The notes: generated by a model from the letters alone, not told the origin. A stretch of DNA of 35,654 nt from Oscillospiraceae bacterium (GCA_902783035.1 CACZPK010000046.1:1-35654); one strand, 5' to 3'. Shown: positions 17,616 through 25,765, numbered from the stretch's first letter. Translations and numbers: made by a program.

Positions 17616-18518
17616 TTATGCCTGGGGCGCCTGTGCCGCGGCAGCCTCCTCGGCGGCCTTCTTCGCGGCAGCCGCACGCTCGGCGGCAGCCTTCTGCGCC
17701 GCCTTGAACTTCTCCTTTTCCTCGGGGGTCGGGATCGGCTCGATGGCGTTCTTCGGACACGCCTTGGCGCACATGCTGCAGTTAACGCACTTGGAGTAGT
17801 CGATAACCGCAACGTTGTTCACGACATGGATCGCATCTTTCTTGCAGGTGCGCTCGCACATGCCGCAGGCAATGCAGGAGTTGGTGCAAACTTTGGTGAC
17901 GGCAGGCCCCTTGTCCTTGTTCGCACAATTGACAAAAACCTTCTGCTTGTACGGCACCTCCACGATGATGTGGCGCGGGCATGCCTCACGGCAAGCGCCG
18001 CAGTTGGTACACTTCTCCTTGTCGACCTCGGCAACGCCCTTGGCGTTGATGTGGATCGCATCAAATTGGCACGCCGCCACGCATTCGCCGAAACCGAGGC
18101 AGCCGAACTGGCACGCCGTCGGGCCGGCAGCGACCTTCGTCGCGGCAAGGCAGCTGGGCGTACCGACGTATTCAAAGCGCTTCTGGCAATCGTCGCCGCC
18201 GTTGCAGATCACGTGGGCAACCATTTTCTCGCCCACAGCGGCCTCGACGCCCATAATGGCGGCAATTTTTGCCGCACCCTCCGCACCCGCGGGCGCGCAG
18301 GCATTCACGGGTGCCTTACCGTTGAGGATCGCCTCGGCGCAGCCGGCACAGCCGGGATAGCCGCAGCCGCCGCAGTTCGCGCCGGCAAGGGCACTTTGGA
18401 TCTGGGGCAGGCGCGGATCGACCTCAACCTCAAAGATCTTCGCGGCAAAGGCGAGGATCAGGCCGAAGATGACCGCGGTCACACCCAGAATGACAACAGC
18501 ATAAATAATCGTACTCAT
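17616..18518 (-). CDS. rnfB: Rnf complex subunit RnfB (iron-sulfur protein)
   Basis: RnfB is the ferredoxin-facing electron-entry subunit of the Rnf ferredoxin:NAD+ oxidoreductase. The 300-residue protein has an N-terminal membrane helix (IIYAVVILGVTAVIFGLILA), the Fe-S motif NCGGCGYPGCAGCAEAI with a later Cys, then a Cys-rich middle (CQFGCLGFGECVAAC) and ferredoxin-type 4Fe-4S motifs CTNCGACREACP, CIACGMCERTCK and CVNCSMCAKACP. It ends in about 35 residues of Ala/Lys/Glu (EKFKAAQKAAAERAAAAKKA and on), not part of the core fold. It is last in the order rnfC-D-G-E-A-B, 12 bp after rnfA. Confidence 0.96.
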   Translation of the reverse strand: MSTIIYAVVILGVTAVIFGLILAFAAKIFEVEVDPRLPQIQSALAGANCGGCGYPGCAGCAEAILNGKAPVNACAPAGAEGAAKIAAIMGVEAAVGEKMVAHVICNGGDDCQKRFEYVGTPSCLAATKVAAGPTACQFGCLGFGECVAACQFDAIHINAKGVAEVDKEKCTNCGACREACPRHIIVEVPYKQKVFVNCANKDKGPAVTKVCTNSCIACGMCERTCKKDAIHVVNNVAVIDYSKCVNCSMCAKACPKNAIEPIPTPEEKEKFKAAQKAAAERAAAAKKAAEEAAAAQAPQA

Positions 18519-18530
18519 GATCGTCCCTCC

Positions 18531-19121
18531 TTACATCGGCCATACTTCGAGGCCGGAGAAACCCATGAAGGCAAGGGCCAGCAGGCCGGAAGTAATCAGC
18601 GCGATCGGGAAACCCTCAAAGGATTTGGGATAATCACTGAACTCCGTACGCTCACGCACGGTGGCGAACAGATAGATCGCCAGCAGGAAACCCAGGCCGC
18701 CGGTGATGCCGTAGACCACGGACTCGATAAAGTTGTACTCGTTCTGCACGTTCAGCAGCGCCACGCCCAGCACCGCGCAGTTGGTGGTGATCAGGGGCAG
18801 GTAGATGCCCAGCGCCGTATAGAGGGACGGCATGGACTTCTTGAGGAACATCTCGATGAACTGCACCAGCGACGCAATGACGAGGATGAATGCGACCGTC
18901 TGCATGAACTCAAGACCGAGCTTCACGAGGATCAGGTTCACCGCAAAGGTGATCGCAGACGCGATACCCATGACGAACGTGACCGCAATGCCCATACCGA
19001 TGGCCGTATCGGACTTCTTCGACACGCCGAGGAACGGGCAGATACCGAGGAATTGCGCGAAGATGAAGTTATTGGTCAAAATCGCGCCGAGGGAGATGGC
19101 GAGCAGTCTTGTCACTTCCAT
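18531..19121 (-). CDS. rnfA: Rnf complex subunit RnfA
   Basis: RnfA is one of two homologous membrane subunits (with RnfE) that carry electrons through the membrane part of Rnf. The 196-residue protein has about six membrane helices. Features are the start ISLGAILTNNFIFAQFLGIC with the conserved Cys in FLGICPFLGVS, and the matching second repeat LPLITTNCAVLGVALLNVQN, whose Cys forms the other half of the intramembrane Fe-S site known for this family. Its ATG overlaps the rnfE stop by one base (TAATG), so translation is coupled. Length is normal. Confidence 0.96.
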   Translation of the reverse strand: MEVTRLLAISLGAILTNNFIFAQFLGICPFLGVSKKSDTAIGMGIAVTFVMGIASAITFAVNLILVKLGLEFMQTVAFILVIASLVQFIEMFLKKSMPSLYTALGIYLPLITTNCAVLGVALLNVQNEYNFIESVVYGITGGLGFLLAIYLFATVRERTEFSDYPKSFEGFPIALITSGLLALAFMGFSGLEVWPM

Positions 19122-19750
19122 TACTCAGCCGCCTCCTTTCCTTTGCTTTCCGCTTTTGCCTTGCTCTTGTTCAGCGCCCACTGCATCGCCGCGATCAGCG
19201 CGCCGAGGCAAAGGAAGCCGCCGACCGGGAGCGTCAGGATGCCGGCGGGAACATAGCCGGCGGGCATGACCTTCGCATCAAAGAAAGTGCCCATGCCAAA
19301 GATCTCACGGAAGGCGCAGAGGATGATCAGCACCGCCGTATAGCCGAGGCCCTGCGTGATGCCGTCCACCGCGGATGCGCCGACGGAATTCTTGCTGGCA
19401 AACGCCTCGGCACGGCCGAGGATGATGCAGTTCACGACGATCAGCGGAATGAACACGCCCAGCGACTTCGCAATGGCGGGGAAGAACGCCTGCAGGCTCA
19501 GATCGACCATGGTGACGAAGCCCGCGATGACCACGATGAAGCACGCAATACGCACTTCGTCGGGAATGACCTTGCGCAGCAGCGCAATGAAGATGTTGGC
19601 GAGCGTCAGAATGATGATAACGGAGACGCCCATACCGATACCGTTCGACATCTTGGTGGTGATTGCCATTGTCGAACACATGCCGAGCAGCTGTACCGTA
19701 ACGGGGTTATTGGTAATCAACCCCTCTTTCAATTGCTTACCGAAATTCAT
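19121..19750 (-). CDS. rnfE: Rnf complex subunit RnfE
   Basis: RnfE is the membrane partner of RnfA. The 209-residue protein has six predicted membrane helices and the paired motifs LITNNPVTVQLLGMCSTMAI near the N-terminus and PLIVVNCIILGRAEAFASKN in the middle, each with the conserved Cys. These two segments mirror those in RnfA. The C-terminus is a polar tail NKSKAKAESKGKEAAE beyond the last helix. It starts 21 bp after rnfG, with a GGAGGAGCGG-type ribosome binding site, and its TAA overlaps the rnfA ATG. Confidence 0.96.
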   Translation of the reverse strand: MNFGKQLKEGLITNNPVTVQLLGMCSTMAITTKMSNGIGMGVSVIIILTLANIFIALLRKVIPDEVRIACFIVVIAGFVTMVDLSLQAFFPAIAKSLGVFIPLIVVNCIILGRAEAFASKNSVGASAVDGITQGLGYTAVLIILCAFREIFGMGTFFDAKVMPAGYVPAGILTLPVGGFLCLGALIAAMQWALNKSKAKAESKGKEAAE

Positions 19751-19771
19751 AGATTATCCGCTCCTCCCTTC

Positions 19772-20356
19772 TCAAAGCGCATCCGCGACCGCCAGCGCAC
19801 CGTTGACGCCCTTGGTCACGCCCTTGGAGGACACCGTCGCACCGGAGATGGCGTCAATGTTCTTGCCGACGACCAGCTCACCTGCGCCCGATTTGCCGGC
19901 GAACTGATCCAGCACGCCCTCGCCCTTGGCAGTCGGCTCGTTGCCCATGACCTTGGAGCCAATGCCAGCGGTCTCCTTGTTGCTGACGATGGATACGCCG
20001 GTAACCGCCTTGTCGGCGTCCACACCGACGATCATTTCGATATTGCCCTGAGAACCGGAGGCAACCATCTTAAACGCGTAACCCACGCGCTCGCTGCCGT
20101 TCATGACGGCATACGCCTCAGTGACCTTCGCGCCCTGCGCGGAAGCCGCGGCGGACATGGCGTCGGTCAGCTCTAGCGAGGCAAAGCTGTCCGATGTGGA
20201 AACTGCCTTGAGGGACGCCTCGGTATTCGCCTGGTTGATGGCGTCGATCTTATCCGCCGTGACGGCATTCACGCCACCGAGCAGCGCCGCGACGACCAGA
20301 CAGATCGCCGTCAGCGTACCGGCGACTCTGGCGATGAACTTTCCTTCGATCTTCAT
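19772..20356 (-). CDS. rnfG: Rnf complex subunit RnfG (covalent FMN)
   Basis: RnfG is the outward-facing flavoprotein of Rnf, carrying FMN bound covalently to Thr. The 194-residue protein has an N-terminal signal-anchor helix (VAGTLTAICLVVAALLGGV) and an FMN-binding domain ending in DAISGATVSSKGVTKGVNGA, where SGAT supplies the flavin-linked Thr. The body includes GNIEMIVGVDADKAVTGVSI and NKETAGIGSKV, typical for the family. Its ATG overlaps the rnfD stop (TAATG). Length is normal. Confidence 0.96.
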   Translation of the reverse strand: MKIEGKFIARVAGTLTAICLVVAALLGGVNAVTADKIDAINQANTEASLKAVSTSDSFASLELTDAMSAAASAQGAKVTEAYAVMNGSERVGYAFKMVASGSQGNIEMIVGVDADKAVTGVSIVSNKETAGIGSKVMGNEPTAKGEGVLDQFAGKSGAGELVVGKNIDAISGATVSSKGVTKGVNGALAVADAL

Positions 20357-21381
20357 TACTTCGCCGCCTCCTTCTTCGCCTTCTCCGCCGCCGGGTCAAC
20401 ACCGAAGCGGACAGGCTTGACATGCTTGTCGATGATCCAGACCGTGCAGTTCATCAGCAGGATGGAGTAGCACACGCCCTCCGGGAAGGAGCCAAACTTG
20501 CGGATGAACACGGTCAGCAGGCCGCAGCCGATACCGAAAATGATCTGGCCCTTCTTCGTGACGGGGGACGTGACATAGTCTGTCGCCATAAAGAACGCGC
20601 CGAGCATCAGGCCGCCGCCGAAAATGCTGTAGAGCATATAGGTCACGGCGCTCGCGCCGGCAGGAGCCGTCAGCAGCGCCAGCACCGCCACGGTGCCGAT
20701 GTACGCCACGGGGATATGCCAGGAAATGACCTTGCGGAAGATGAGGTACAGTCCGCCGATGAGAAGCATCATCGCGGAGATCTCACCCGCGGAGCCGCCA
20801 ACCCAGCCGATGAACAGGTCACCCACGCTGTACTGCGCGCTCAGACCCGCGAAGTCCTCGCCGATCATCGCCATCGGGGTCGCGGCGGTAACGACGTCCA
20901 CGCCGGACAGGGACAGCGGCGCCTTTTCGCCGGGGGCGATCCAATTGGTCATCTGGGAGGCATAGCACGCAACCAGAGCCGCGCGGCCCGCGAGCGCGGG
21001 GTTCATGAAGTTCTTGCCGAGGCCGCCGTAAAGCTGCTTAACAACGACGATGGCAAAGAAGTTGCCGATGATGAGCATCCAGTACGGCAGCGTCACCGGG
21101 CAAACCATCGCGAGCAGCAGGCCCGTGACGGCGGCACTCAGATCGCCGAGCATCTGAGGCTTCTTGAGCGCCTTGCGGTACGCCCACTCCCAGCACATGG
21201 CAGAGCCGACGGAAACGAGCGCCGCGACCAGCGCGCGGAAACCGAAACGGTAGACGGACCAGCCCAGAGCCGGAACCAGCGCAATGAGGACATCCAGCAT
21301 GATCGAACGGGTATCCTCGTTGTTGCGAATATGGGGGTTGGAGGAAGCGATGAGCTTCAACGCCTTATAATCACCAGTCAT
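20356..21381 (-). CDS. rnfD: Rnf complex subunit RnfD
   Basis: RnfD is the large membrane subunit holding covalent FMN, thought to be part of the ion-translocating core. The 341-residue protein starts with the conserved ASSNPHIRNNEDTRSIMLDV and has about nine helices, including GGLGKNFMNPALAGRAALVA. The flavin-site region is SGVDVVTAATPMAM, whose AATP resembles the S/T-G-A-T-like FMN attachment motif. The C-terminus ends with FMATDYVTSPVTKKGQIIFG, a helix, and a short basic tail DPAAEKAKKEAAK. It begins 6 bp after rnfC. Whether Na+ or H+ is pumped cannot be told here. Confidence 0.95.
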   Translation of the reverse strand: MTGDYKALKLIASSNPHIRNNEDTRSIMLDVLIALVPALGWSVYRFGFRALVAALVSVGSAMCWEWAYRKALKKPQMLGDLSAAVTGLLLAMVCPVTLPYWMLIIGNFFAIVVVKQLYGGLGKNFMNPALAGRAALVACYASQMTNWIAPGEKAPLSLSGVDVVTAATPMAMIGEDFAGLSAQYSVGDLFIGWVGGSAGEISAMMLLIGGLYLIFRKVISWHIPVAYIGTVAVLALLTAPAGASAVTYMLYSIFGGGLMLGAFFMATDYVTSPVTKKGQIIFGIGCGLLTVFIRKFGSFPEGVCYSILLMNCTVWIIDKHVKPVRFGVDPAAEKAKKEAAK

Positions 21382-21387
21382 GTCCGC

Positions 21388-22752
21388 TCACGCCCCTTTC
21401 TTTTCTTCGGCGGCCTTTGCCGCCTCAGCTGCCGCTTTCTTCTTCGCGGCGTCGTCCTTGACCAACTGCTTGCCCGCCTTGAACGACTGCGTCAGGTGCA
21501 GCCGGCCCGGGCAAATGTATGCGCACGCGCCGCACTCCATGCAGTCCATGATGTTGTTGGCATTAAGCTCGTCAACCATCTTCTTCTGGACATACATATA
21601 GAGGTAAAGCGGCTGAAGGTGCATCGGACATGCATCGACGCAACGGCCGCAGCGGATGCAGGTCGGGTTGTCGGAGACCTTGTTCTCGTCCTCGGCAAAC
21701 GCCAGCAGCGCACCGGTGCCCTTGGCGACGGAGATATCCGCCGTATACTGCGCCATACCCATCATCGGGCCGCCCGCGATAAGCTTCCACGTGCCGTCCT
21801 TCAGACCGCCGCAGGCATCGAACAGCAGGGAAACGGGCGTGCCGATCGGGCACTCAATGTTCTTCGGCTCGACCACACCGGAACCGGAGACGGTAACGAC
21901 CTTGCGCACCACGGGCATGCCCGTGGTCATGGCGCGGTAGATCGCACACACAGAGTTGATGTTGAACACCGCGCAGCCGATGGCGCTGGGCAGGCCGCCA
22001 GGCGGCACCTGTTTGCCGGTGATCGCCTGGCAGAGCTGCTTCTCACCGCCCTGCGGGTAGCGCGTACGCAGCGGCTGCACCACGACGGGCGCTTTCATCT
22101 CGGCAATGGTCTTGTTGAGCGAGTCGATACCGTTCTGCTTGTTCATCTCAACGCCGATGATGACCTTGTCCACGCCGAACATCTTGGCAAGATAACCGCA
22201 GCCGCCGATGATCTCCTGCGGACGCTCCAGCATCGCGCGGTGGTCGCCGGTGATATACGGCTCGCACTCCGCGCCGTTGATGATGACCGTATCGACCTGC
22301 CCGATACCGCCGGAGATTTTGACGTGGGTCGGGAAGGTCGCGCCGCCCATGCCGACGATACCGGCATTTTTGACGATCTCGATCATTTCCTCCACGCTCA
22401 GGCGGTCGGGGTCGGCAGGTGCAACGACTTCCTCGCTGATCTCATCCTGGAAGTCGTTGTCGATGATGACCGACATGATGTTGCCGCCCATCGAGAACGG
22501 ACGCGGCTCCACCGCAACGACCGTACCCGAAACGCTTGCATGGATCGGCGCACCGAGGCCCTTCGTCTCGCCGATCTTCTGGCCGATCTTCACATGGTCA
22601 CCCTTTTGCACGATGGGTGCGCAGGGTGCGCCGAAATGCATCGACATCGGAATGACGACCTGTTTCGGCGGCGCGAGCTGCTCGATGGCCTTCTCACGGG
22701 TCGCGGCTTTCATATCGTGGGGATGAACGCCGCCAAAGAACGCTTTTGCCAT
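21388..22752 (-). CDS. rnfC: Rnf complex subunit RnfC (NADH/NAD+ site)
   Basis: RnfC binds NAD(H) and FMN on the cytoplasmic face and is related to the NuoF subunit of complex I. The 454-residue protein starts with MAKAFFGGVHPHDMK. It has the nucleotide/flavin segments GIVGMGGATFPTHVK and INGAECEPYITGDHR, and two 4Fe-4S ferredoxin motifs, CIRCGRCVDACP and CMECGACAYICPGRL. It ends in an Ala/Lys/Glu tail (AAKKKAAAEAAKAAEEKKGA). It is the first gene of the operon; its ATG follows GAGGTGAGACA and lies about 57 bases from the predicted transcription start. Length is typical of clostridial RnfC. Confidence 0.96.
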   Translation of the reverse strand: MAKAFFGGVHPHDMKAATREKAIEQLAPPKQVVIPMSMHFGAPCAPIVQKGDHVKIGQKIGETKGLGAPIHASVSGTVVAVEPRPFSMGGNIMSVIIDNDFQDEISEEVVAPADPDRLSVEEMIEIVKNAGIVGMGGATFPTHVKISGGIGQVDTVIINGAECEPYITGDHRAMLERPQEIIGGCGYLAKMFGVDKVIIGVEMNKQNGIDSLNKTIAEMKAPVVVQPLRTRYPQGGEKQLCQAITGKQVPPGGLPSAIGCAVFNINSVCAIYRAMTTGMPVVRKVVTVSGSGVVEPKNIECPIGTPVSLLFDACGGLKDGTWKLIAGGPMMGMAQYTADISVAKGTGALLAFAEDENKVSDNPTCIRCGRCVDACPMHLQPLYLYMYVQKKMVDELNANNIMDCMECGACAYICPGRLHLTQSFKAGKQLVKDDAAKKKAAAEAAKAAEEKKGA

Positions 22753-22815
22753 TGTCTCACCTCATTTTACACTCAGGCGGTGCAGTGAACGCCACACCGC
22801 CCTATAATCGGACAG

Positions 22816-22844
22816 ATTATACAACATTTCGCGTTGCTTGTCCA
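22816..22844 (-). promoter_or_regulatory. Promoter of rnfCDGEAB
   Basis: Minus strand: TGGACA (22839-22844; 5 of 6 to consensus), 17 bases, TATAAT (22816-22821). The leader of about 57 bases can fold GGCGGTG with CACCGCC (between 22776 and 22801). I see no clear Rex-type site here. Confidence 0.8.
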
Positions 22845-22903
22845 GTTAATTATATTGTATTTGTACCTGCATTATCCACAAGATGTGCCTTGCAGCGGAA
22901 AGA

Positions 22904-22932
22904 TTGCCATTTTCCCCATTTTGTGCTATGCT
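22904..22932 (+). promoter_or_regulatory. Promoter of the DUF975-type gene
   Basis: TTGCCA (22904-22909), 17 bases, TATGCT (22927-22932), with TG one base before the -10 (extended -10). Predicted start is about 22939, 22 bases before the ATG at 22961. Confidence 0.55.
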
Positions 22933-22960
22933 GTTTTCATCGAATTTGAGGAGGGGTCGT

Positions 22961-23719
22961 ATGCCCATTTATCTCATCAACCGCGACGAGGTCAAGTCCG
23001 AGGCAAAGCAGCTGCTGAAAACCGCGCGGGTGTCGCCCGTGGCCATGACGGCGCTGCTGCTCGGGATCACGTTGCTGCTGGATCTGGCGGATACCGCCGC
23101 GGGGCGCCTGACGGGCGCATCCGTCGGCATTTTATCGTTTTCGTTCTCCTTTGTCAGCATTTTCACCATGCTGCTCGGTACGGTTCTGACCGCGGGCTAC
23201 GCCCGTTATTGCCTCTGCGTCCAGCGCGGGGCAAGCCTGCCCTACAGTGGATTGTTTGACGCGTTCCCCTTTGCCGGGCGGGTCATCCTGCTCACCTTGC
23301 TGCAGGGTGTCCTGATTGCTCTGGGGCTGCTGCTGTTCATCATCCCGGGCATTGTTCTCGCGTTTTCGTACTTCTTTGCTCTGTACCATCTGATCGAGGA
23401 GCCGGACTCCGGCGTGGTCGAGGCGCTGCGCCGCAGCCGTACGGAAATGCAAGGCTACAAGTGGCAGCTCTTCATGCTGTTTCTCAGCTTCTGGCCGCTG
23501 ATGCTGCTCGCGGCGATAGCGATGGGCGTGTGCGAATACTTCTTGCAGAACGCCTTCCCCAATACGCTGACGGGCGACCTGCTTTACACCCTGATCTCCG
23601 GTCTGGTCGCCGCAGCCGCGCAGTTGTACCTGCTGCCCTACATGCAGCTCTCGCAGGTTGGCTTTTATCGTCGTGCGGTGCAGCACAAGGAAACACCGCC
23701 GGATGAATCGGCGTCCTGA
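22961..23719 (+). CDS. DUF975-type integral membrane protein
   Basis: A 252-residue membrane protein with a short soluble N-terminus (INRDEVKSEAKQLLKT) and about six hydrophobic segments. The hallmark is LGLLLFIIPGIVLAFSYFFA followed by ADNP-like EEPDSGVVEALRRSRTEMQGYKWQLFML, typical of DUF975 (also seen in glycerophosphoryl diester phosphodiesterase-like membrane domains). Molecular function is unknown. I set the start at 22961 because it follows GAGGAGGGG with good spacing and matches where family homology begins; an in-frame reading from 22883 would place translation inside the promoter. It is divergent from the rnf operon and monocistronic. Its stop codon lies in an inverted-repeat copy (CTGACAGC) also found near 24395. 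Confidence 0.85.
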   Translation: MPIYLINRDEVKSEAKQLLKTARVSPVAMTALLLGITLLLDLADTAAGRLTGASVGILSFSFSFVSIFTMLLGTVLTAGYARYCLCVQRGASLPYSGLFDAFPFAGRVILLTLLQGVLIALGLLLFIIPGIVLAFSYFFALYHLIEEPDSGVVEALRRSRTEMQGYKWQLFMLFLSFWPLMLLAAIAMGVCEYFLQNAFPNTLTGDLLYTLISGLVAAAAQLYLLPYMQLSQVGFYRRAVQHKETPPDESAS

Positions 23720-23723
23720 CAGC

Positions 23724-23738
23724 AAAAGAAAATCGCCT
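23724..23738. repeat. Left copy of a 15-bp inverted repeat bounding 23720-24447
   Basis: AAAAGAAAATCGCCT here is exactly inverted at 24424-24438. The left copy has no local partner to form a small hairpin. An 8-bp sequence next to it, CTGACAGC (23716-23723), is also inverted at 24395-24402. I see no target-site duplication and no transposase between the copies. Confidence 0.7.
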
Positions 23739-23879
23739 CGAATGTTGTATTCGTCCCCAAATCAAAAGCGCTGTCAATAGGAAGGCACGGATTTTTGAGA
23801 ATTTGCTGACTCATTGAAAAAATGGCGTATCCACTTTATTGAAGGCACAAAAATATAAAGTAACAGGGAGGCACCCAAC

Positions 23880-24195
23880 ATGAATCTGAACGGCAAGCCG
23901 ACGAACGGCGTCGGCAATACACAGAGCATAACAGAAACAAAGAAGACCATCCGCACAGCGGACATGGAGCTGACCGGATGATGAGTTGGATATCGTTGCC
24001 GGCGGCTCCGCACCGGGTGAGATCACACAATGGCAGGGTTATAAGGTCACTCACAATCTATACTTGTGCCCGCATTGCGGCAAGGAGCAGGACGGCCTTG
24101 ACCATATAGCACCTCCCACACTCATCGACGGCGTTTACGGGGAACTGCTTTTATGCAACTTTTGCTCGCAAGGGTATGCCTATGTGAAACAGTGA
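23880..24195 (+). pseudogene. Frameshifted small gene with double-glycine leader and two CxxC pairs
   Basis: From an ATG at 23880, with GGGAGG eight bases before it, frame 1 encodes about 33 residues ending IRTADMELTG and then two TGA codons (23979-23984). Removing one base at about 23976 joins this to the +1 frame and gives ADMELTDDELDIVAGG, a textbook double-glycine leader. It is followed by about 62 residues with LYLCPHCGKEQDG and LLLCNFCSQGYAYVKQ. The repaired protein would be about 104 residues. Leaders of the form ELxDxELDxVAGG mark peptides cleaved and exported by peptidase-containing ABC transporters; CPHC plus CNFC looks like a zinc ribbon. No maturation or export gene is nearby. It could be a decayed gene, a sequencing error, or +1 frameshifting at GGA TGA. 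Confidence 0.6.
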
Positions 24196-24346
24196 TATTC
24201 TGAACCCGCGTATCACTTCTGCAAAGAGGCGCGGCACGCGGCGTCAAAATCTACTGCCGCGGCAGCAGGTCGGCATACGCGATCTGCTGCAGAGCATGGT
24301 ATCCCAAAAGGAACAGGAAATCGCCTGAACCGGTACAAATACAGCG

Positions 24347-24376
24347 CAGGGGCCTGTGTTCGCACACAGGCCCCTG
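24347..24376. terminator. Strong GC-rich hairpin
   Basis: A 13-bp perfect stem (CAGGGGCCTGTGT / ACACAGGCCCCTG) with a 4-base loop. It is followed on the plus strand by TTCATCATTCAATT, a loose T-tract. It would end the transcript of the frameshifted gene; between 24196 and 24346 I see no other gene. Confidence 0.65.
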
Positions 24377-24400
24377 TTCATCATTCAATTAGATGCTGTC

Positions 24401-24438
24401 AGAAAATCTGCCTGTCTAACGTAAGGCGATTTTCTTTT
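24401..24438. terminator. Hairpin terminator beyond the thiolase stop
   Basis: AGAAAATC and GCCT (24401-24413, with one bulged T) pair with AGGC and GATTTTCT (24424-24435) around a 10-base loop, followed by TTT on the plus strand. It serves rightward transcripts and lies 10 bp beyond the leftward thiolase stop. Its right arm is the 15-bp copy inverted at 23724. Confidence 0.6.
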
Positions 24439-24447
24439 AAGCGATCA

Positions 24448-25701
24448 TCAGCACTTCTCGAAGACCGTGGCAACACCCTGGCCGCCGCCGATGCAGAGGG
24501 TGGCAAGACCCTTCTTCGCCTCGGGGCGCTTCTGCATCTCGTGCAGCAGCGTGACAATGATACGCGCACCGGACGCGCCGACGGGGTGGCCGATGGAGAT
24601 CGCGCCGCCGTTGACGTTGACCTTGTTCATATCAAAGCCCAGCTCACGGGCAACCGCGATGCTCTGCGCCGCAAACGCCTCGTTCGCCTCGATGAGGTCC
24701 ATATCCTTGACCTCACAGCCGGCCTTCTTCATGGCCTGACGGGTCGCGACGACCGGACCGACGCCCATGATCTTGGGATCGACGCCGCCCTGGCCCCAGC
24801 CGATCAGCTTCGCCATGGGCTTGAGGTTGTACTTCTTGACCGCCTCGCCGGAAGCGAGCACGATCGCCGCCGCACCGTCGTTGATGCCGGACGCGTTGCC
24901 CGCGGTGACGCGCTGCTGACCCTTGTCGGCGGCGTCTTTGATGCCCGTCGGCTCAAAGGTGTGGGTGACGGCGGGCGCCGGGGACTCCGGACCGACCGGG
25001 AACGCGCCGCGCAGGCTCGCGAGCTTCTCCAGCGAGGAAAGGCGCGGGAACTCGTCGACCTTGAACTCGACGGTCTCCTTCTTGACCTTGACGGGGACGG
25101 GAACGATCTCGTCGTTGAAACGGCCGGACTCGATGGCGGCCTTCGCCTTGGACTGGGAGGAGAACGCAAACTCGTCCTGCTCCTGACGGGTGATGCCCCA
25201 AACGTCGTTGATGTTCTCGGCGGTGGTGCCCATGTGGTAATTGTTGAACGCATCCCACAGGCCATCCTTGATCATCTCGTCGACGACCTTCTTATCGCCC
25301 ATGCGGGCGCCCCAGCGCTCCTCGGGCAGCGTGTAAGGCGCAGCGCTCATGTTCTCGGTGCCGCCCGCGACAACGATATCCGCGTCACCGGCGAGGATGG
25401 AGCGCGCAGCCTCGATGACGGACTTCATACCGGAACCGCAGACCATACCGACGGTGTAGGCGGGAACGCTGTAGGGCAGGCCGGCGCCGATGCTGACCTG
25501 ACGGGCGACGTTCTGACCCAGACCAGCGGTCAGAATGCAGCCGAACATCAACTCATCAACATTCTCCGGCGCGACATTCGCGCGCTTGAGCGCTTCCTTG
25601 ACGACGATGGCACCCAGCTGGGGGGCGGGGACGTCCTTGAGGCTTCCGCCATAGGAGCCGACGGCGGTACGGCAGCAGTTGACAACATACAGGTCTTTCA
25701 T
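24448..25701 (-). CDS. thlA: Acetyl-CoA C-acetyltransferase (thiolase)
   Basis: Condenses two acetyl-CoA to acetoacetyl-CoA, the first step of clostridial butyrate formation. All catalytic elements are present: Cys88 in MVCGSGMKS, Asn340 in IEANEAFAA, His372 in [10 protein letters not shown] and Cys403 in LCIGGGQG. The protein has 417 residues against the 392 I recall for Clostridium ThlA. The extra residues lie in one block at about 235-264 ([20 protein letters not shown] and on) just before VTAGNASG, where relatives have a short turn. The start follows AAGGAGAAACGCCC. It is a single gene with its own promoter and a Rex-like site further upstream. Other butyrate genes are not adjacent. Confidence 0.95.
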   Translation of the reverse strand: MKDLYVVNCCRTAVGSYGGSLKDVPAPQLGAIVVKEALKRANVAPENVDELMFGCILTAGLGQNVARQVSIGAGLPYSVPAYTVGMVCGSGMKSVIEAARSILAGDADIVVAGGTENMSAAPYTLPEERWGARMGDKKVVDEMIKDGLWDAFNNYHMGTTAENINDVWGITRQEQDEFAFSSQSKAKAAIESGRFNDEIVPVPVKVKKETVEFKVDEFPRLSSLEKLASLRGAFPVGPESPAPAVTHTFEPTGIKDAADKGQQRVTAGNASGINDGAAAIVLASGEAVKKYNLKPMAKLIGWGQGGVDPKIMGVGPVVATRQAMKKAGCEVKDMDLIEANEAFAAQSIAVARELGFDMNKVNVNGGAISIGHPVGASGARIIVTLLHEMQKRPEAKKGLATLCIGGGQGVATVFEKC

Positions 25702-25765
25702 GGGCGTTTCTCCTTATATATCGTTAAATTTTGAGATAGAGCTTGCGCTCTTTCGCATCAATTCG

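Noticed and set aside
17460-19256. 598-residue open frame on the plus strand
   Set aside because: Antisense to rnfB and rnfA, which are certain.
20422-22788. 788-residue open frame on the plus strand
   Set aside because: Antisense to rnfD and rnfC. Composition is that of a shadow frame (Arg, His, Asp rich), with no motif or ribosome binding site.
23774-24013. 79-residue hydrophobic frame on the minus strand
   Set aside because: It could pass for a small membrane protein, but it is antisense to the leader-peptide gene, which has a ribosome binding site and a recognisable leader on the plus strand. No ribosome binding site supports the minus frame.
24191-24328. 45-codon open stretch after the frameshifted gene (ends VSQKEQEIA)
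   Set aside because: No start codon with a ribosome binding site and no recognisable motif. It could be decayed coding sequence but cannot be supported as a gene.
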